Below, piece by piece: positions 8,985 to 19,500 of a stretch of DNA of 34,117 bases. Below the pieces are notes generated by a model that worked only from the letters and a program-made list of their open reading frames with translations, searched no databases and was not told where the DNA came from. The DNA comes from an uncultured bacterium (GTDB lineage: Bacteria > Bacillota > Clostridia > Christensenellales > Borkfalkiaceae). The position numbers and the translations under genes are program-made. The stretch lies in contig CATKAP010000223.1 of assembly GCA_949746255.1 (NCBI GenBank), positions 1 through 34,117 of the forward strand. Reading direction: 5' to 3'. How positions within the stretch are numbered: the stretch's first letter is position 1; every line of letters starts with the position of its first letter.

Positions 8985-9980
8985 TTATTTTGCGTATACT
9001 TCTTTATAAATTTTGTCTGCCGTTTCGGTAAGCACTATGTCGCTGAAATTTACGCGCTTTTCAAGTTCGCCCGCAGCTTCTATTATATCCTGTAAGCGGT
9101 TAAACGCCGATTCCTTCATCGCCATGTTTTCTACCCAGGCGTTTATTGATTTATAGCTGTCGAGGGATGTTTTAACGCTGTCTTGCGTGGTGTTTGCAAA
9201 ATATTTCGTAATGTAACCGGCAACGTCCTCGCTGGTGTTGGAGTATACGTATTTTACGGCTTTGGTAACAGCGCGCAGCAATCCTTCTATTTTGTCGGCG
9301 TTTTTGTCTATATAGGTCTTTTTTGCCATGAAGCAGGTATAGGGAACTTCTCCCGCGGCTGCGCCTACGCTGCCGACTATATAGCCGTCGCCCGATTTTT
9401 GGAAATCGGAAGCAACAGGTTCGAACATTGTGCAGTAATCGCCCGTGCCGCCTTTAAAAGCTGCTGTGGTCATGTTGAAATCTATGTCCGTTCTGTATTT
9501 CGCGGTAACGCCCTTGGACTTCAACAGATAGTCGAACGTCATGAAGGGAACGCCGCCCGGTCTGCCGGCTATAATGTCTTTGCCTTCCAGCGAGCTCCAA
9601 TCGAAATTCGGTTCGGGTTTTCTGCCTACGAGAAAGCTTCCGTCTTTGTTGGTAAGCTGACCGAAAACTTTGGGCGCGTCGCCGCTTCCGCCGAGATATG
9701 TGTAAACCACCGCTTCGGGTCCGCAGAAGCCTATGTCGGCTTCGCCCGCGAGCACCGCCGCCATGGTTTTGTCGGCGCCGCCGCCGTTTACAAGCTCTAT
9801 CTCGAAGCCTTCGTCTTTAAAATAGCCCAAAGCGTCGGCAAGGTACAAAGGCGCGTAGAACACCGAGTGCGTAACTTCGTTTATTTTTATTACTTTGCCG
9901 TCGTTTTTACAGCTTGCAAGAGTGAAAGGAATAGCAAGAACCATCAACGAGGCAAGTATAGCAGTTATGATTTTTTTCAA
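8985..9980 (-). CDS. ABC transporter substrate-binding lipoprotein (NMT1/THI5/SsuA-like)
   Basis: 331 aa; lipobox LASC; NMT1-like FYAPLYLADALGYFKDEGFEIELVNGGGADKTMAAVLAGEADIGFCGPEA. Starts with TTG. Confidence 0.9.
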   Translation of the reverse strand: MKKIITAILASLMVLAIPFTLASCKNDGKVIKINEVTHSVFYAPLYLADALGYFKDEGFEIELVNGGGADKTMAAVLAGEADIGFCGPEAVVYTYLGGSGDAPKVFGQLTNKDGSFLVGRKPEPNFDWSSLEGKDIIAGRPGGVPFMTFDYLLKSKGVTAKYRTDIDFNMTTAAFKGGTGDYCTMFEPVASDFQKSGDGYIVGSVGAAAGEVPYTCFMAKKTYIDKNADKIEGLLRAVTKAVKYVYSNTSEDVAGYITKYFANTTQDSVKTSLDSYKSINAWVENMAMKESAFNRLQDIIEAAGELEKRVNFSDIVLTETADKIYKEVYAK

Positions 9981-10247
9981 AATAAGTACTTTAAACTCCT
10001 TAAAAATTTAATAATACATATTATGCTTGCAGCGTTACCGTTTGACAACGCATAGCGAAAAGTAACCGGCAAGAACTCTTTACAACGTTTTTTTTGCCGT
10101 ATACTTAAGTTGAAGCGTAACAATATAAGTTCGTTCGACTGACATTCGAATACTTTAAACCTTTATAAATTTGTTGACGTTTAAAATTTAAAATTTTTTT
10201 CCGTTTATTAATTATCGTAAATTTTATTTATGTCGGCTTGTTAAGAG

Positions 10248-10276
10248 TTGCTTTCTTCCGATTATTGATTTATAAT
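10248..10276 (+). promoter_or_regulatory. Possible promoter of valS
   Basis: TTGCTT, 17-nt spacer, TATAAT, 30 nt upstream of the ATG. Confidence 0.5.
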
Positions 10277-10305
10277 AAAGAAGTATATATAAAGCGGAGA
10301 TTTTT

Positions 10306-12921
10306 ATGGAAAAAACTTACAATCCTTCTAAATTCGAGGACAAACTCTATAAGGAGTGGGAAGAAAAGGGCTGTTTTAAAGCCGAGCGCGACGACAACAA
10401 AGTTCCCTTTACCGTAATGATGCCGCCTCCCAATATAACGGGGCAGCTTCATATGGGGCACGCTATGGACGAAACCATGCAGGACGCCGTAGTTCGTTTC
10501 AAACGAATGCAGGGTTATTGCGCGTTGTGGCTTCCCGGAACCGACCATGCTTCCATAGCAACCGAAGTTAAGGTTGTGGAACAGATTGAGTCCGAGGGCG
10601 AAAGTAAGGAAAGTTTGGGCAGGGAAGGCTTTTTAAAACGCGTTTGGCAGTGGAAAGACAAATATAACGCAAGAATCGTGCAACAGCTCAAAAAATTGGG
10701 TTCTTCCTGCGATTGGTCGCGCCTCACGTTTACAATGGATGAAAAGTGTTCGCGCGCCGTAAACGAAGTGTTTGTAAATTTATACAATAAAAAACTCATT
10801 TACAGAGGCAGCCGTATAATCAATTGGTGCCCTCGCTGTAAAACCGCGCTTTCAGACGCGGAAGTGGAGTACGCTGAAGAGGACGGATTTTTTTGGCATA
10901 TAAAATATTTTACCGAGGACGGGCAAACGGCTTTGGAAGTAGCCACTACCCGCCCCGAAACCATGTTCGGCGATACTGCTGTGGCGGTTAACCCCAAGGA
11001 CGTAAGATATAAACATTTGATAGGTAAAAACGTAATTCTTCCCGTGTTGAATAAACCTATTCCCGTAGTGGGCGACGAGCACGCGGATATGGAATTCGGA
11101 ACGGGCGTAGTTAAAATCACCCCCGCGCACGACCCCAACGACTTCGAGGTGGGGCTTCGTCATAAACTTACCGTTGTGCGGGTTATGAACGATGACGGCA
11201 CCATGAACGAGCTTGCGGGAAAATACGCGGGTATGAACCGCTATGATTGCCGCAAGGCTCTCGTGGAGGAGCTGAAGGCTTTGGGCAACCTTGTAAGCGT
11301 CGAGCCTCATAAACATAACGTAGGTCATTGTTATCGCTGTCATGATACCGTCGAACCTATAGTTTCCCGCCAATGGTTTGTTAAAATGAAAGGACTTGCT
11401 CGCCCCGCAATTAACGCGGTAATGGATAAAAAAGTTACTTTCGTGCCCGAACGTTTTGCAAAAATTTATTACAATTGGATGGAAAACGTAAAGGATTGGT
11501 GTATATCCCGTCAGCTTTGGTGGGGGCACCGCATACCCGTATGGTATTGCGAGGACTGCGGCAAAGAGATGTGCTCGAAAACCGAAGTTAAAGTTTGTTC
11601 GCAATGCGGAAGCGAAAATTTGCGTCAGGACGAGGACGTTTTGGATACTTGGTTCTCTTCGGCGTTGTGGCCTTTTTCCACGCTCGGCTTTCCCGACGAT
11701 ACTTCGGATCTGGAATATTTTTATCCCGGCGACGTGCTCGTCACGGGTTACGATATCATTTTCTTCTGGGTTGCCAGAATGATTTTCTCGGGATTGGAAC
11801 ATATGCGTAAAGTTCCGTTCCGCGACGTGCTTATTCACGGATTGGTACGCGACGAAAAGGGAAGAAAGATGTCAAAGTCCCTGGGTAACGGCGTAGATCC
11901 TCTTGAAGTAATAGAAAAATACGGCGCGGATAGTTTAAGATTTTCTCTTTTGCAGGGCGTGGCTCCCGGCAACGACACGCGTTATTCCGACGCGAAGGTA
12001 GAGGCGTGCCGCAACTTTATGAATAAAATTTGGAATTCGGGCAGATTCGTTGTTATGAGTTGCGAAGGCAGAAAAATAAGACCTATTACCGAATTCAGAC
12101 TTTCTCCCGCTGATAAATGGATAGTTTCCCGTTTGCAGTCCTCCGTCCGCGACGTTACGCTCGCCATGAACAAGTTTGAAATGGGTATAGCATGCCAATT
12201 GATGTACGATTTTATGTGGTCGGATTTCTGCGATTGGTATATAGAACTTGTTAAACCGGTATTAAAAGGCGAGGACGCCAACGCGGCGGATAGAGCGGCT
12301 TCCGTGCTTGTTTTCGTTTTGGAAAATTCGTTAAAGCTTCTGCATCCGTTTATACCGTTTATTACGGATGAAATTTACCGCAATATTCCTAATACGGAAG
12401 GCACAATAATGACCAAAGAATTCCCGCGCTATAATTCGCGTCTTGCTTATAAAAAAGACGCGGAAGCGTTTGCTGGGGTAATGGATATAATAAAAGCGGT
12501 CAGAGCGGCCAAAACCGAGCTTAACTGCCCTCCTTCGCGTAAAGTAAGTTTGTATATTTTAACGGAAAACAAAAGGCTTGTTTCCGCCAATTCGGACAGT
12601 ATTTTAAAACTTGCCGGCGCAAAGGAAATAATTTTTATTTCCGCGCCCGAAGAAGCGGGGGAAAAGACTGTTGCAAAAGTCCTTTCCGTAGGGACCGTGT
12701 TTATTCCCATGGGCGAACTTGTAGACGTTGAGAAGGAAAAAGCGCGCTTGGAAAGCGAGCTTGAAAAAGTTATGGACGAAATCCGCCGTGCCGACGGAAA
12801 ATTGAATAATCAGGGCTTTGTTTCAAAAGCTCCGAAAAAGTTGGTTGACGAGGAACGCGCCAAATTGAATAAATATATAGAGATGCGTGAGAAGATTTTA
12901 GAGCAAATTAAATCTTTATAA
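10306..12921 (+). CDS. valS: Valyl-tRNA synthetase
   Basis: 871 aa; class I signature PPPNITGQLHMGHAMD, KMSKSLGNGVDPLEVIEKYGADSLRF, C-terminal coiled coil (VDVEKEKARLESELEKVMDEIRRADGKLNNQGFVSKAPKKLVDEERAKL). Confidence 0.97.
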   Translation: MEKTYNPSKFEDKLYKEWEEKGCFKAERDDNKVPFTVMMPPPNITGQLHMGHAMDETMQDAVVRFKRMQGYCALWLPGTDHASIATEVKVVEQIESEGESKESLGREGFLKRVWQWKDKYNARIVQQLKKLGSSCDWSRLTFTMDEKCSRAVNEVFVNLYNKKLIYRGSRIINWCPRCKTALSDAEVEYAEEDGFFWHIKYFTEDGQTALEVATTRPETMFGDTAVAVNPKDVRYKHLIGKNVILPVLNKPIPVVGDEHADMEFGTGVVKITPAHDPNDFEVGLRHKLTVVRVMNDDGTMNELAGKYAGMNRYDCRKALVEELKALGNLVSVEPHKHNVGHCYRCHDTVEPIVSRQWFVKMKGLARPAINAVMDKKVTFVPERFAKIYYNWMENVKDWCISRQLWWGHRIPVWYCEDCGKEMCSKTEVKVCSQCGSENLRQDEDVLDTWFSSALWPFSTLGFPDDTSDLEYFYPGDVLVTGYDIIFFWVARMIFSGLEHMRKVPFRDVLIHGLVRDEKGRKMSKSLGNGVDPLEVIEKYGADSLRFSLLQGVAPGNDTRYSDAKVEACRNFMNKIWNSGRFVVMSCEGRKIRPITEFRLSPADKWIVSRLQSSVRDVTLAMNKFEMGIACQLMYDFMWSDFCDWYIELVKPVLKGEDANAADRAASVLVFVLENSLKLLHPFIPFITDEIYRNIPNTEGTIMTKEFPRYNSRLAYKKDAEAFAGVMDIIKAVRAAKTELNCPPSRKVSLYILTENKRLVSANSDSILKLAGAKEIIFISAPEEAGEKTVAKVLSVGTVFIPMGELVDVEKEKARLESELEKVMDEIRRADGKLNNQGFVSKAPKKLVDEERAKLNKYIEMREKILEQIKSL

Positions 12922-12991
12922 TAACAGCGCGTATATATACTTGGCAATACTTTATGTGTTTTTTAAGGATATTCAATCCAAGGAATTTTAA

Positions 12992-14311
12992 ATGGCGAGT
13001 AATAAACGAAAAGTAAAAAAAGCCGTAAATACGGCAAAAAGACATCCTAAACTTGTTATAGCGATAGCCGTTATTTTGTTGCTTGTAATAACCGTTGCCG
13101 TAGTTTTGTGGTTTGTCAAACCTGATTTATACCATAAAATTTTAGGCGTAGGCGACCATACTTTTACTGAATGGGAAGTAACGAAAGAAGCTACTTGCGG
13201 CGACGGCTTGAAAAAGAGAGAGTGTAAATTTTGCGGCGAGCCGGAAACTCAAGTTATAAAAGGAACGGGCGAACATGTCTTTGACGAAAATACGGGAACG
13301 TGCAAAGTATGCGGCGCGGGGAACACCGACGTATCCGTTCATTTTTTGGAGCTTGGCAATAAATATACGGGAGACTGTACGCTTATAAAGTGCGGAGATA
13401 CGGAAGTTCTGATAGACGCCGGTTCGCGGCAGAGCAGCGCGGCGACGATTAAAAGTTATGTTGACGAATACTGTACGGACGGAGTGCTGGAATACGTAAT
13501 CGCAACACATGCTCACCAGGACCATATCGCGGGTTTTGTGGGGAATAAAAGCGGTAATTCGCAAACGGGTATACTTTACCAGTATAAAGTCGGAACGCTT
13601 ATTCAGTTTGCGGGACACAAAACCGAATCGGATATTTATAATTCTTATTGTAAAGCTGTAGAATATGCAAAGTCGCAGGGAACTTCGGTTTATACGGCTA
13701 AACAGTGCTGGTACGAAACTGACGGCGCAAAAAAGCAATATTATCTGGACGAAGCCGAAAACGTATCTTTAAATATTCTCTATCAAAAGTATTACGACGA
13801 ACCCACTAACGATGAAAACGATTATTCTGTCTGCGCGCTTTTAACGCAGAGTACATACGGAAAAACTTATAATTATCTTTTTACCGGAGATTTGGAGGCA
13901 AAGGGCGAAAGCAGTCTTGTGGATAGCAACAAATTGCCCGAAGTGGAACTTTTCAAAGGCGGGCACCACGGAAGTTATACCGCTAGTACGGAAAAACTGT
14001 TGAGCGTTATAAAACCCAAGAACGTCGCAGTGTGCTGTTGTTGCGGAACTCCCGAATATAACGCCGCCGTCGGACACGAATTTCCCGCGCAGGAATTTAT
14101 AGACAGAGTTTCGGTATATACCGAAAATATCTATTGTACCACTCTTATCACAGACTATAAAGCGGACGGCGCGGCGGCTTATACTTCAATGAACGGAAAC
14201 ATTGTTTTTTACACGGAAAAAGGGGAACTGAAACTTCGTTGTTCCAATAATACTACGATATTGAAAGACACTGAGTGGTTTATTGCGAACAGAAAATGGA
14301 AAGGCGTTTAG
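12992..14311 (+). CDS. Membrane-anchored MBL-fold (ComEC/Rec2-type) hydrolase with N-terminal Cys-rich motifs
   Basis: 439 aa; N-terminal TM; HTFTEWEVTKEATCGDGLKKRECKFCGEPETQVI...CKVCGAG; MBL motif ATHAHQDHIAGF, FTGDLEAKGE, FKGGHHGSYTAS. Confidence 0.85.
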   Translation: MASNKRKVKKAVNTAKRHPKLVIAIAVILLLVITVAVVLWFVKPDLYHKILGVGDHTFTEWEVTKEATCGDGLKKRECKFCGEPETQVIKGTGEHVFDENTGTCKVCGAGNTDVSVHFLELGNKYTGDCTLIKCGDTEVLIDAGSRQSSAATIKSYVDEYCTDGVLEYVIATHAHQDHIAGFVGNKSGNSQTGILYQYKVGTLIQFAGHKTESDIYNSYCKAVEYAKSQGTSVYTAKQCWYETDGAKKQYYLDEAENVSLNILYQKYYDEPTNDENDYSVCALLTQSTYGKTYNYLFTGDLEAKGESSLVDSNKLPEVELFKGGHHGSYTASTEKLLSVIKPKNVAVCCCCGTPEYNAAVGHEFPAQEFIDRVSVYTENIYCTTLITDYKADGAAAYTSMNGNIVFYTEKGELKLRCSNNTTILKDTEWFIANRKWKGV

Positions 14312-14317
14312 AATTAT

Positions 14318-14358
14318 AAAACGCCGCGGCTGAAGTTTAATCAGCCGCGGCGTTTTTT
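14318..14358. terminator. Intrinsic terminator between convergent genes
   Basis: aaacgccgcggctga ... tcagccgcggcgttttttt. Confidence 0.87.
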
Positions 14359-14395
14359 TGTTTTACCCGCTGATATATCGCGGGGAACGCAATAA

Positions 14396-15292
14396 TTATG
14401 TTGTTTGAAATCCTTTACCCATTATTTCGTTTGTGTTGGTTAAAATTACGAAAGCAGTGGGGTCGGCTTCGTGTATTTTTAATTTAAGCTTAAACGCTTC
14501 GGTGCGTTTGCATACTGTAATTATAATGGTTTTTTCTTCGCCCGTGTAGCCGCCGCGCGCTTTGTAAGATGTGTAGCCGCGGTGCATGCCTTCCAGAATA
14601 AAAGGCGTGATAAGTTCAGGAAAAGAAGTTATAATTGTGACGTACTTGCTTCTTCCTATACTTTCTATAACGCCGTCCACAAGGAAGGATTTTGCAAACA
14701 GTCCCAAAACTGAATACAGTCCCGTTTCAACGTCAAATATAAAAAACGAAAGGCAGGCGATAAGCAAATCGGAAATCAACAGTGCGATTCCGATGTTTAT
14801 TTTCGAGAATTTTTTTATAATAAGCGCGATAATATCCGTTCCGCCCGAAGACGCGTGACAGTTAAAAATTATCGCGCTGCCGGCGCCCGTTAAAAGCATC
14901 GCATAGCAGAATTCCATAAATTTCTGTTCGCCGTGCGTGAACGGGAGAACGCCCGTCGGCAATAACGTTTCTATAACCCACATTTCCAAAGAATACACTA
15001 TGCTGCAGTAAGCCGTTTTGAACGTGCATTCCTTTCCAAGAAAAATGAAGCCGATAATCAGTAATATTGCGTTTATAATCAGCATGATCGCCGATTGGTT
15101 CAAAAATGGTATAAGCGGTGTAATGAATTTGCTCAGAAGTATAGAAATACCGCTTACGCCGCCCGTCGCAAAGTTGTTGGGGCCCTTAAAAAGAGCCACG
15201 CCGAGAGCAAGCAAAACCATGCCCAGATTAAATACCGCCCAGTAAGTTATGTGCGACAGAATTTTTTTCTTCTTTTCCGTTCTCTCTAACAT
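14396..15292 (-). CDS. YitT family membrane protein (DUF161 + DUF2179)
   Basis: 298 aa; GPNNFATGGVSGISILLSKFITP, HASSGGTDIIALIIKKFS, C-terminal DUF2179-like ARGGYTGEEKTIIITVCKRTEAFKLKLKIHEADPTAFVILTNTNEIMGKGF. Confidence 0.92.
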   Translation of the reverse strand: MLERTEKKKKILSHITYWAVFNLGMVLLALGVALFKGPNNFATGGVSGISILLSKFITPLIPFLNQSAIMLIINAILLIIGFIFLGKECTFKTAYCSIVYSLEMWVIETLLPTGVLPFTHGEQKFMEFCYAMLLTGAGSAIIFNCHASSGGTDIIALIIKKFSKINIGIALLISDLLIACLSFFIFDVETGLYSVLGLFAKSFLVDGVIESIGRSKYVTIITSFPELITPFILEGMHRGYTSYKARGGYTGEEKTIIITVCKRTEAFKLKLKIHEADPTAFVILTNTNEIMGKGFQTT

Positions 15293-15305
15293 AAATTCAC
15301 GCTTG

Positions 15306-16298
15306 TCAGTCGGTTTCTCCGAAGCCTTTTCCTAATATTTCGTTTGCGTCGGTAATTATTACAAACGCCTGAGGGTCTAAGCTTTTTACTTTTAACTTCA
15401 ATTTTAAAGCTTCGGTGCGTTTGCAAACGGTAACCATGACTTTTTTTCTTTCTCCCGTGTAGCCGCCCTCGGCGTCGTACATCGTATATCCGTGTTTTAC
15501 TACGTTGAGTATATATTCGGCTATTTTTTCGTGGTCTTTGGTAATTATAGTTATAAACTTTGTTTTGCCCATGCTTTCTATAACGCCGTCCAAAAGGAAT
15601 GATTTTGCGAAAAGACCTATGCATGAGAATAATGCCGTCGTGGTATCCTGAAAGACGAAAAAGGAGGAAACGAGCACAATCATATCAACGATTAACAGAC
15701 AAATTCCAACGTTTAAACTTGTAAATTTTTTGAGGATTAACGCCACTATATCCGTTCCGCCCGAAGTTGAACCGCTGTTGAAAATCAACGCTCCGCCCAC
15801 ACCGTAAAGTAAAATCGCGTAACACAATTCCAAAAACGGCTGGTTGGTAAGAGTTGCAGACTGTCCTCCGTTTATAAGCGATATCAGATTAAGGTAATCG
15901 AAAAGCAACATTTCTGCCGTGTAAGCAATCGTGCATATAATTGTTCTGAACATGCTTTTTCTGCCGAGCATGATAAATCCCAAAATCAATAAAAGCGCGT
16001 TTATAATACCCATTATAAGCGGTTGCGTAAGCCATTCGACATGCGGTGTAATCTGTTCGGAAAGCATAATGGAAAGACCGCCTACTCCGCCTAAAGTCAG
16101 GTTATTTGGCGCCTGGAAAAAGTAAACGCTGACAGCCATCATAAGCGCGCCTACGTTCATAACGGCATATTGTACCGCCGTTTTTTTTGCGTGTAATTTT
16201 TTTTCCGTTTTCTTGTCTGCGGGTAACTCTGTTACGGTTTTGTCGCCGTTTTCAGGCGGTAAATCTTCCTGCGGTTCAGGCGCTGTATTTTCTTCCAT
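15306..16298 (-). CDS. YitT family membrane protein (tandem paralogue)
   Basis: Same architecture as the 14396-15292 product (APNNLTLGGVGGLSIMLSEQITP, STSGGTDIVALILKKF, AEGGYTGERKKVMVTVCKRTEALKLKLKVKSLDPQAFVIITDANEILGKGF). Start moved from the ORF-track 16361 to ATG 16298 (MEENTAPEP...), which has an AGGAAAG RBS. Confidence 0.9.
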   Translation of the reverse strand: MEENTAPEPQEDLPPENGDKTVTELPADKKTEKKLHAKKTAVQYAVMNVGALMMAVSVYFFQAPNNLTLGGVGGLSIMLSEQITPHVEWLTQPLIMGIINALLLILGFIMLGRKSMFRTIICTIAYTAEMLLFDYLNLISLINGGQSATLTNQPFLELCYAILLYGVGGALIFNSGSTSGGTDIVALILKKFTSLNVGICLLIVDMIVLVSSFFVFQDTTTALFSCIGLFAKSFLLDGVIESMGKTKFITIITKDHEKIAEYILNVVKHGYTMYDAEGGYTGERKKVMVTVCKRTEALKLKLKVKSLDPQAFVIITDANEILGKGFGETD

Positions 16299-16474
16299 AC
16301 TTTCCTCATTTTTTATATAATTAAGCCGCTCAATCATAGCATAAAGCGGCGATAAAGTCAATAGAATTTATTCTGTAATATTTTACATATTTTTTACTCC
16401 GTTTTGCGTATTGTGTCGGATTGTGTCGGGCTTGTGTTAAATGTGATAAAAAAACGACAAATTTTTTAATTTTC

Positions 16475-16503
16475 TTGACATGTCCTCAATTTTTTGATAG
16501 AAT
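16475..16503 (+). promoter_or_regulatory. sigma70-type promoter of the AAA+/kinase/TerD operon
   Basis: TTGACA, 17-nt spacer, TAGAAT, about 80 nt upstream of the first gene. Confidence 0.75.
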
Positions 16504-16580
16504 CAAATATGTGAAACTTTTAAGGTGCAAAGAATTAAATTGTTAATTTTTTGTATGCTTTTCCGGCGAAGGAGAAAATT

Positions 16581-19500
16581 TTGGAAAAAAGTTGTTTTCT
16601 TGATTTTATACTCAAAACAGCGGATAAATTTTATTCCGTCAAAACAAAATGTCCCGTAACGGCGGACAGTTTTGTTGCGTTGTGTTTGGCTGTGATTGTG
16701 GACAGAGATAAAGTTTCTCTTCCCGAGGGGGCGGGCGTAATTTCCGAATTTATGTCGGTAAGGCGGCAGTTTATAAAAAAATCGGTTGTTTTCGATGAGG
16801 CTTACGGACAGTTGACGTCGGCTCTGGATAACGAAAACGTTGAGCCGGGCACCTTTTCGGTGGACAGTTTTATATTTAACAAACTCATGTACGAAGCGGA
16901 AAACGAAGCGGTAAAAAACGGAGAAACAACGCTTACGGCTTCGCGCGTGCTCGAAGCCGTATTGGCAAAACCCGGCCCGGCGTTCAAAAAATATTTCGAC
17001 GATTCTGAAGCGGTTAAAAAAGAAGAGTGCGCCGCTTGTTCCGACGCTGTGGAAAAGGTTGAAAGTCCTTATGAAGAATTCGACGAATTAACCGTGGAAA
17101 CAAACCGGGGTGCGGAGGAAGCTAAAGAGGAACGGCTCGAAGCGGAACGGAAGTCGGCAGGGCTTAAATCATTACTCGGTTCCGTGGGTAAAGTAAAAAA
17201 TATTCAAAAAACTCTGCTTGAAAGAATTTACGGTCAGGATAACGCCGTAACTACGTTTGTCGAAGGAGTGTTTCAAGCCGAACTCGTTTCATTGACAAAG
17301 TTAAAACGCAGTAAACCGAGAGCTACGTATTTGTTTGCCGGTCCTCCGGGCGTCGGTAAAACTTTTCTTGCGGAACAGGCTGCGGAAGTTTTGGACTTGC
17401 CGTATAAAAGATTCGATATGAGCGAGTATGCCGATAAAGAAGCGAATATAGAATTCTGTGGTTCGGATAAAGTTTATAAAAACGGAAAATCCGGTAACAT
17501 TACAAGTTTCGTTGCCGAACATCCGAAATGTATTTTACTTTTCGATGAAATAGAAAAAGCTCATCTTGTTGTAATTCACCTGTTTTTACAACTTTTGGAC
17601 GCAGGCAGATTGCGCGACAATTTTACCGACGAAGAAGTTTCGTTTAAGGACGCAATACTTATTTTTACTACCAACGCGGGCAGACAGCTTTACGAAGACC
17701 CGTCGGTTTCGGAACTTTCTAGCGTTTCCCGCAAAACGGTTTTACAGGCGCTCGGCAAAGATAAAAACCCCGTTACGGGCGCGCCGTTGTTTCCTCAAGC
17801 CATATGTTCGCGTTTTGCTTCTGGAAACGTGCTCATGTTCAATCATCTCGGGGCAAGTCATTTACTGAAAATAGTAGATAAAGAAATAAATAATCACGCT
17901 CGCGCTTTCGGTGAGAGTACGGGCATAAGTTTTGAAATAGATAAAAAGCTTTCCGGCGCTATAATGTTTTCGGAAGGCGGAAAGGCGGACGCGCGCGCGG
18001 TCAGCGGTAAAGCTTCCAATTTTCTTTACCGCGAGCTTTACGAACTGTTCCGTTTAATGGCTTCGGAGAAAAACAATTTCGATATTGAAAAGTTACGTAA
18101 AGTAAAAATAGGAGTGGAACTTCCGGACGACGAAAATATAAGAAAACTTTTCGCCGAAGCTTCCGTACCCGAATTGCTGTTGTTTGCCGAAGGTAAAACC
18201 GCCGAGGAATGTGTGAAAAAACTTTCCGGTTTTAAAGTGCGCGTCGCCGATACCGTCGAATCGGCGAAGGAAATTCTTTTCAATAACGATATTTCGGTAA
18301 TACTTTTGGATGTTCGTTGCAATTCGGAGGAGCGCGGCGGCGTGCTGAACATAGAGGACGTTCGTTCGGCCGGACGCGATTTTTTCGAATATGCGGGCGA
18401 ACGGGTGAATCTTCCGTTGTACATAATTCAAAACAAAGAAGGGGATATAAGTCCCGAGGAATTTACGTCGTTTGCCGGCGGCGGAGCTTCCGCTCTGCTT
18501 ACCGTTCGCGGAGGAAACTTTGCGCATGAGGTGCGCGAAAAGTGTAACAACGCTTATATGCAGTATAATCTTTTGGAACTTGCAAAGGCGAACAAGGTTG
18601 TTTCTTTCAAGACTTTGCAAAAAATTTCCAAGAACGGCGAAACGGCTAGTATAAATCTTTTCGATTTTAAACAGGCTACGGCGGTTGACGCGGAGGACAA
18701 TAAAAATATTCTCGGAGACGTTTCCCGTCCCGATAAACATTTTGCCGACGTCATAGGAGCCGAAGACGCAAAAGACGAACTTGCTTATTTTGTAAATTAT
18801 CTTAAAAATCCCAAAAAGTTTTTGCGCAAAGGGGTCAAACCGCCCAAGGGTATTCTGTTGTACGGGCCTCCGGGTACGGGAAAAACTTTGTTGGCAAAGG
18901 CTATGGCGGGCGAGTCGGACGTAACTTTTATAGCTACAGAAGGCAACAGATTTTTACAGAGATTCGTAGGCGACGGAGCGCAACTTGTGCACGATATTTT
19001 CCGCACTGCGAGAAAATACGCGCCTTCCATTCTTTTTATTGACGAAATAGACGTAATCGCAAAGGAACGCAAAGGCGAAGGCAAGCCGACTGCGGACGAT
19101 GTTTTAACGGCTTTACTTACTGAAATGGACGGTTTCAACGTGGATACGGATAAGCCCGTGTTTGTGCTTGCGGCAACCAATTTCGGTATAGAAACGGGAA
19201 CCGCCAATTCTTTGGACGGAGCCGTTTTGCGACGTTTTGACAGAAAAATATACGTTGACTTGCCTAACAAAGAAGAGCGCGAGCGTTTTATAAACGCTTT
19301 GACTGCGAAGAGCGCGGCTTTTACCGTAGACGGCAAACAAATAGGCAATATAGCTTTACGTTCTGCGGGAATGAGTCTTGCGGAACTCGAACAGGTATGC
19401 GAGCTTGCGTTGAGAAACGCTATTAAAACCAAGGATTGTTCCGTAGATAACGCGGCTTTGGAAGAAGCGTTTGAAAGTTATAACAGCGGCGAAGTAAAAA

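Noticed and set aside
8587-10055. Long antisense ORFs (e.g. 8587-9009, 9183-10055 on +)
   Set aside because: Lie opposite well-supported ABC genes; composition looks like antisense shadow ORFs and no recognisable family.
9981-10150. TPP or guanidine riboswitch upstream of the ABC importer
   Set aside because: No CUGAGA/UGAACCUGA... (TPP) or ykkC-like core seen; kept only as an unassigned structured leader.
10150-10305. Possible T-box leader upstream of valS
   Set aside because: No GGGTGGNACCGCG-type T-box sequence or large leader; a short 5' UTR with a local promoter explains it better.
10852-11838. 328-aa ORF on - strand inside valS
   Set aside because: Shadow ORF antisense to highly conserved valS sequence.
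18797-19432. 211-aa ORF on - strand inside the Clp-FtsH gene
   Set aside because: Antisense to conserved AAA+ motifs; no independent RBS or family.
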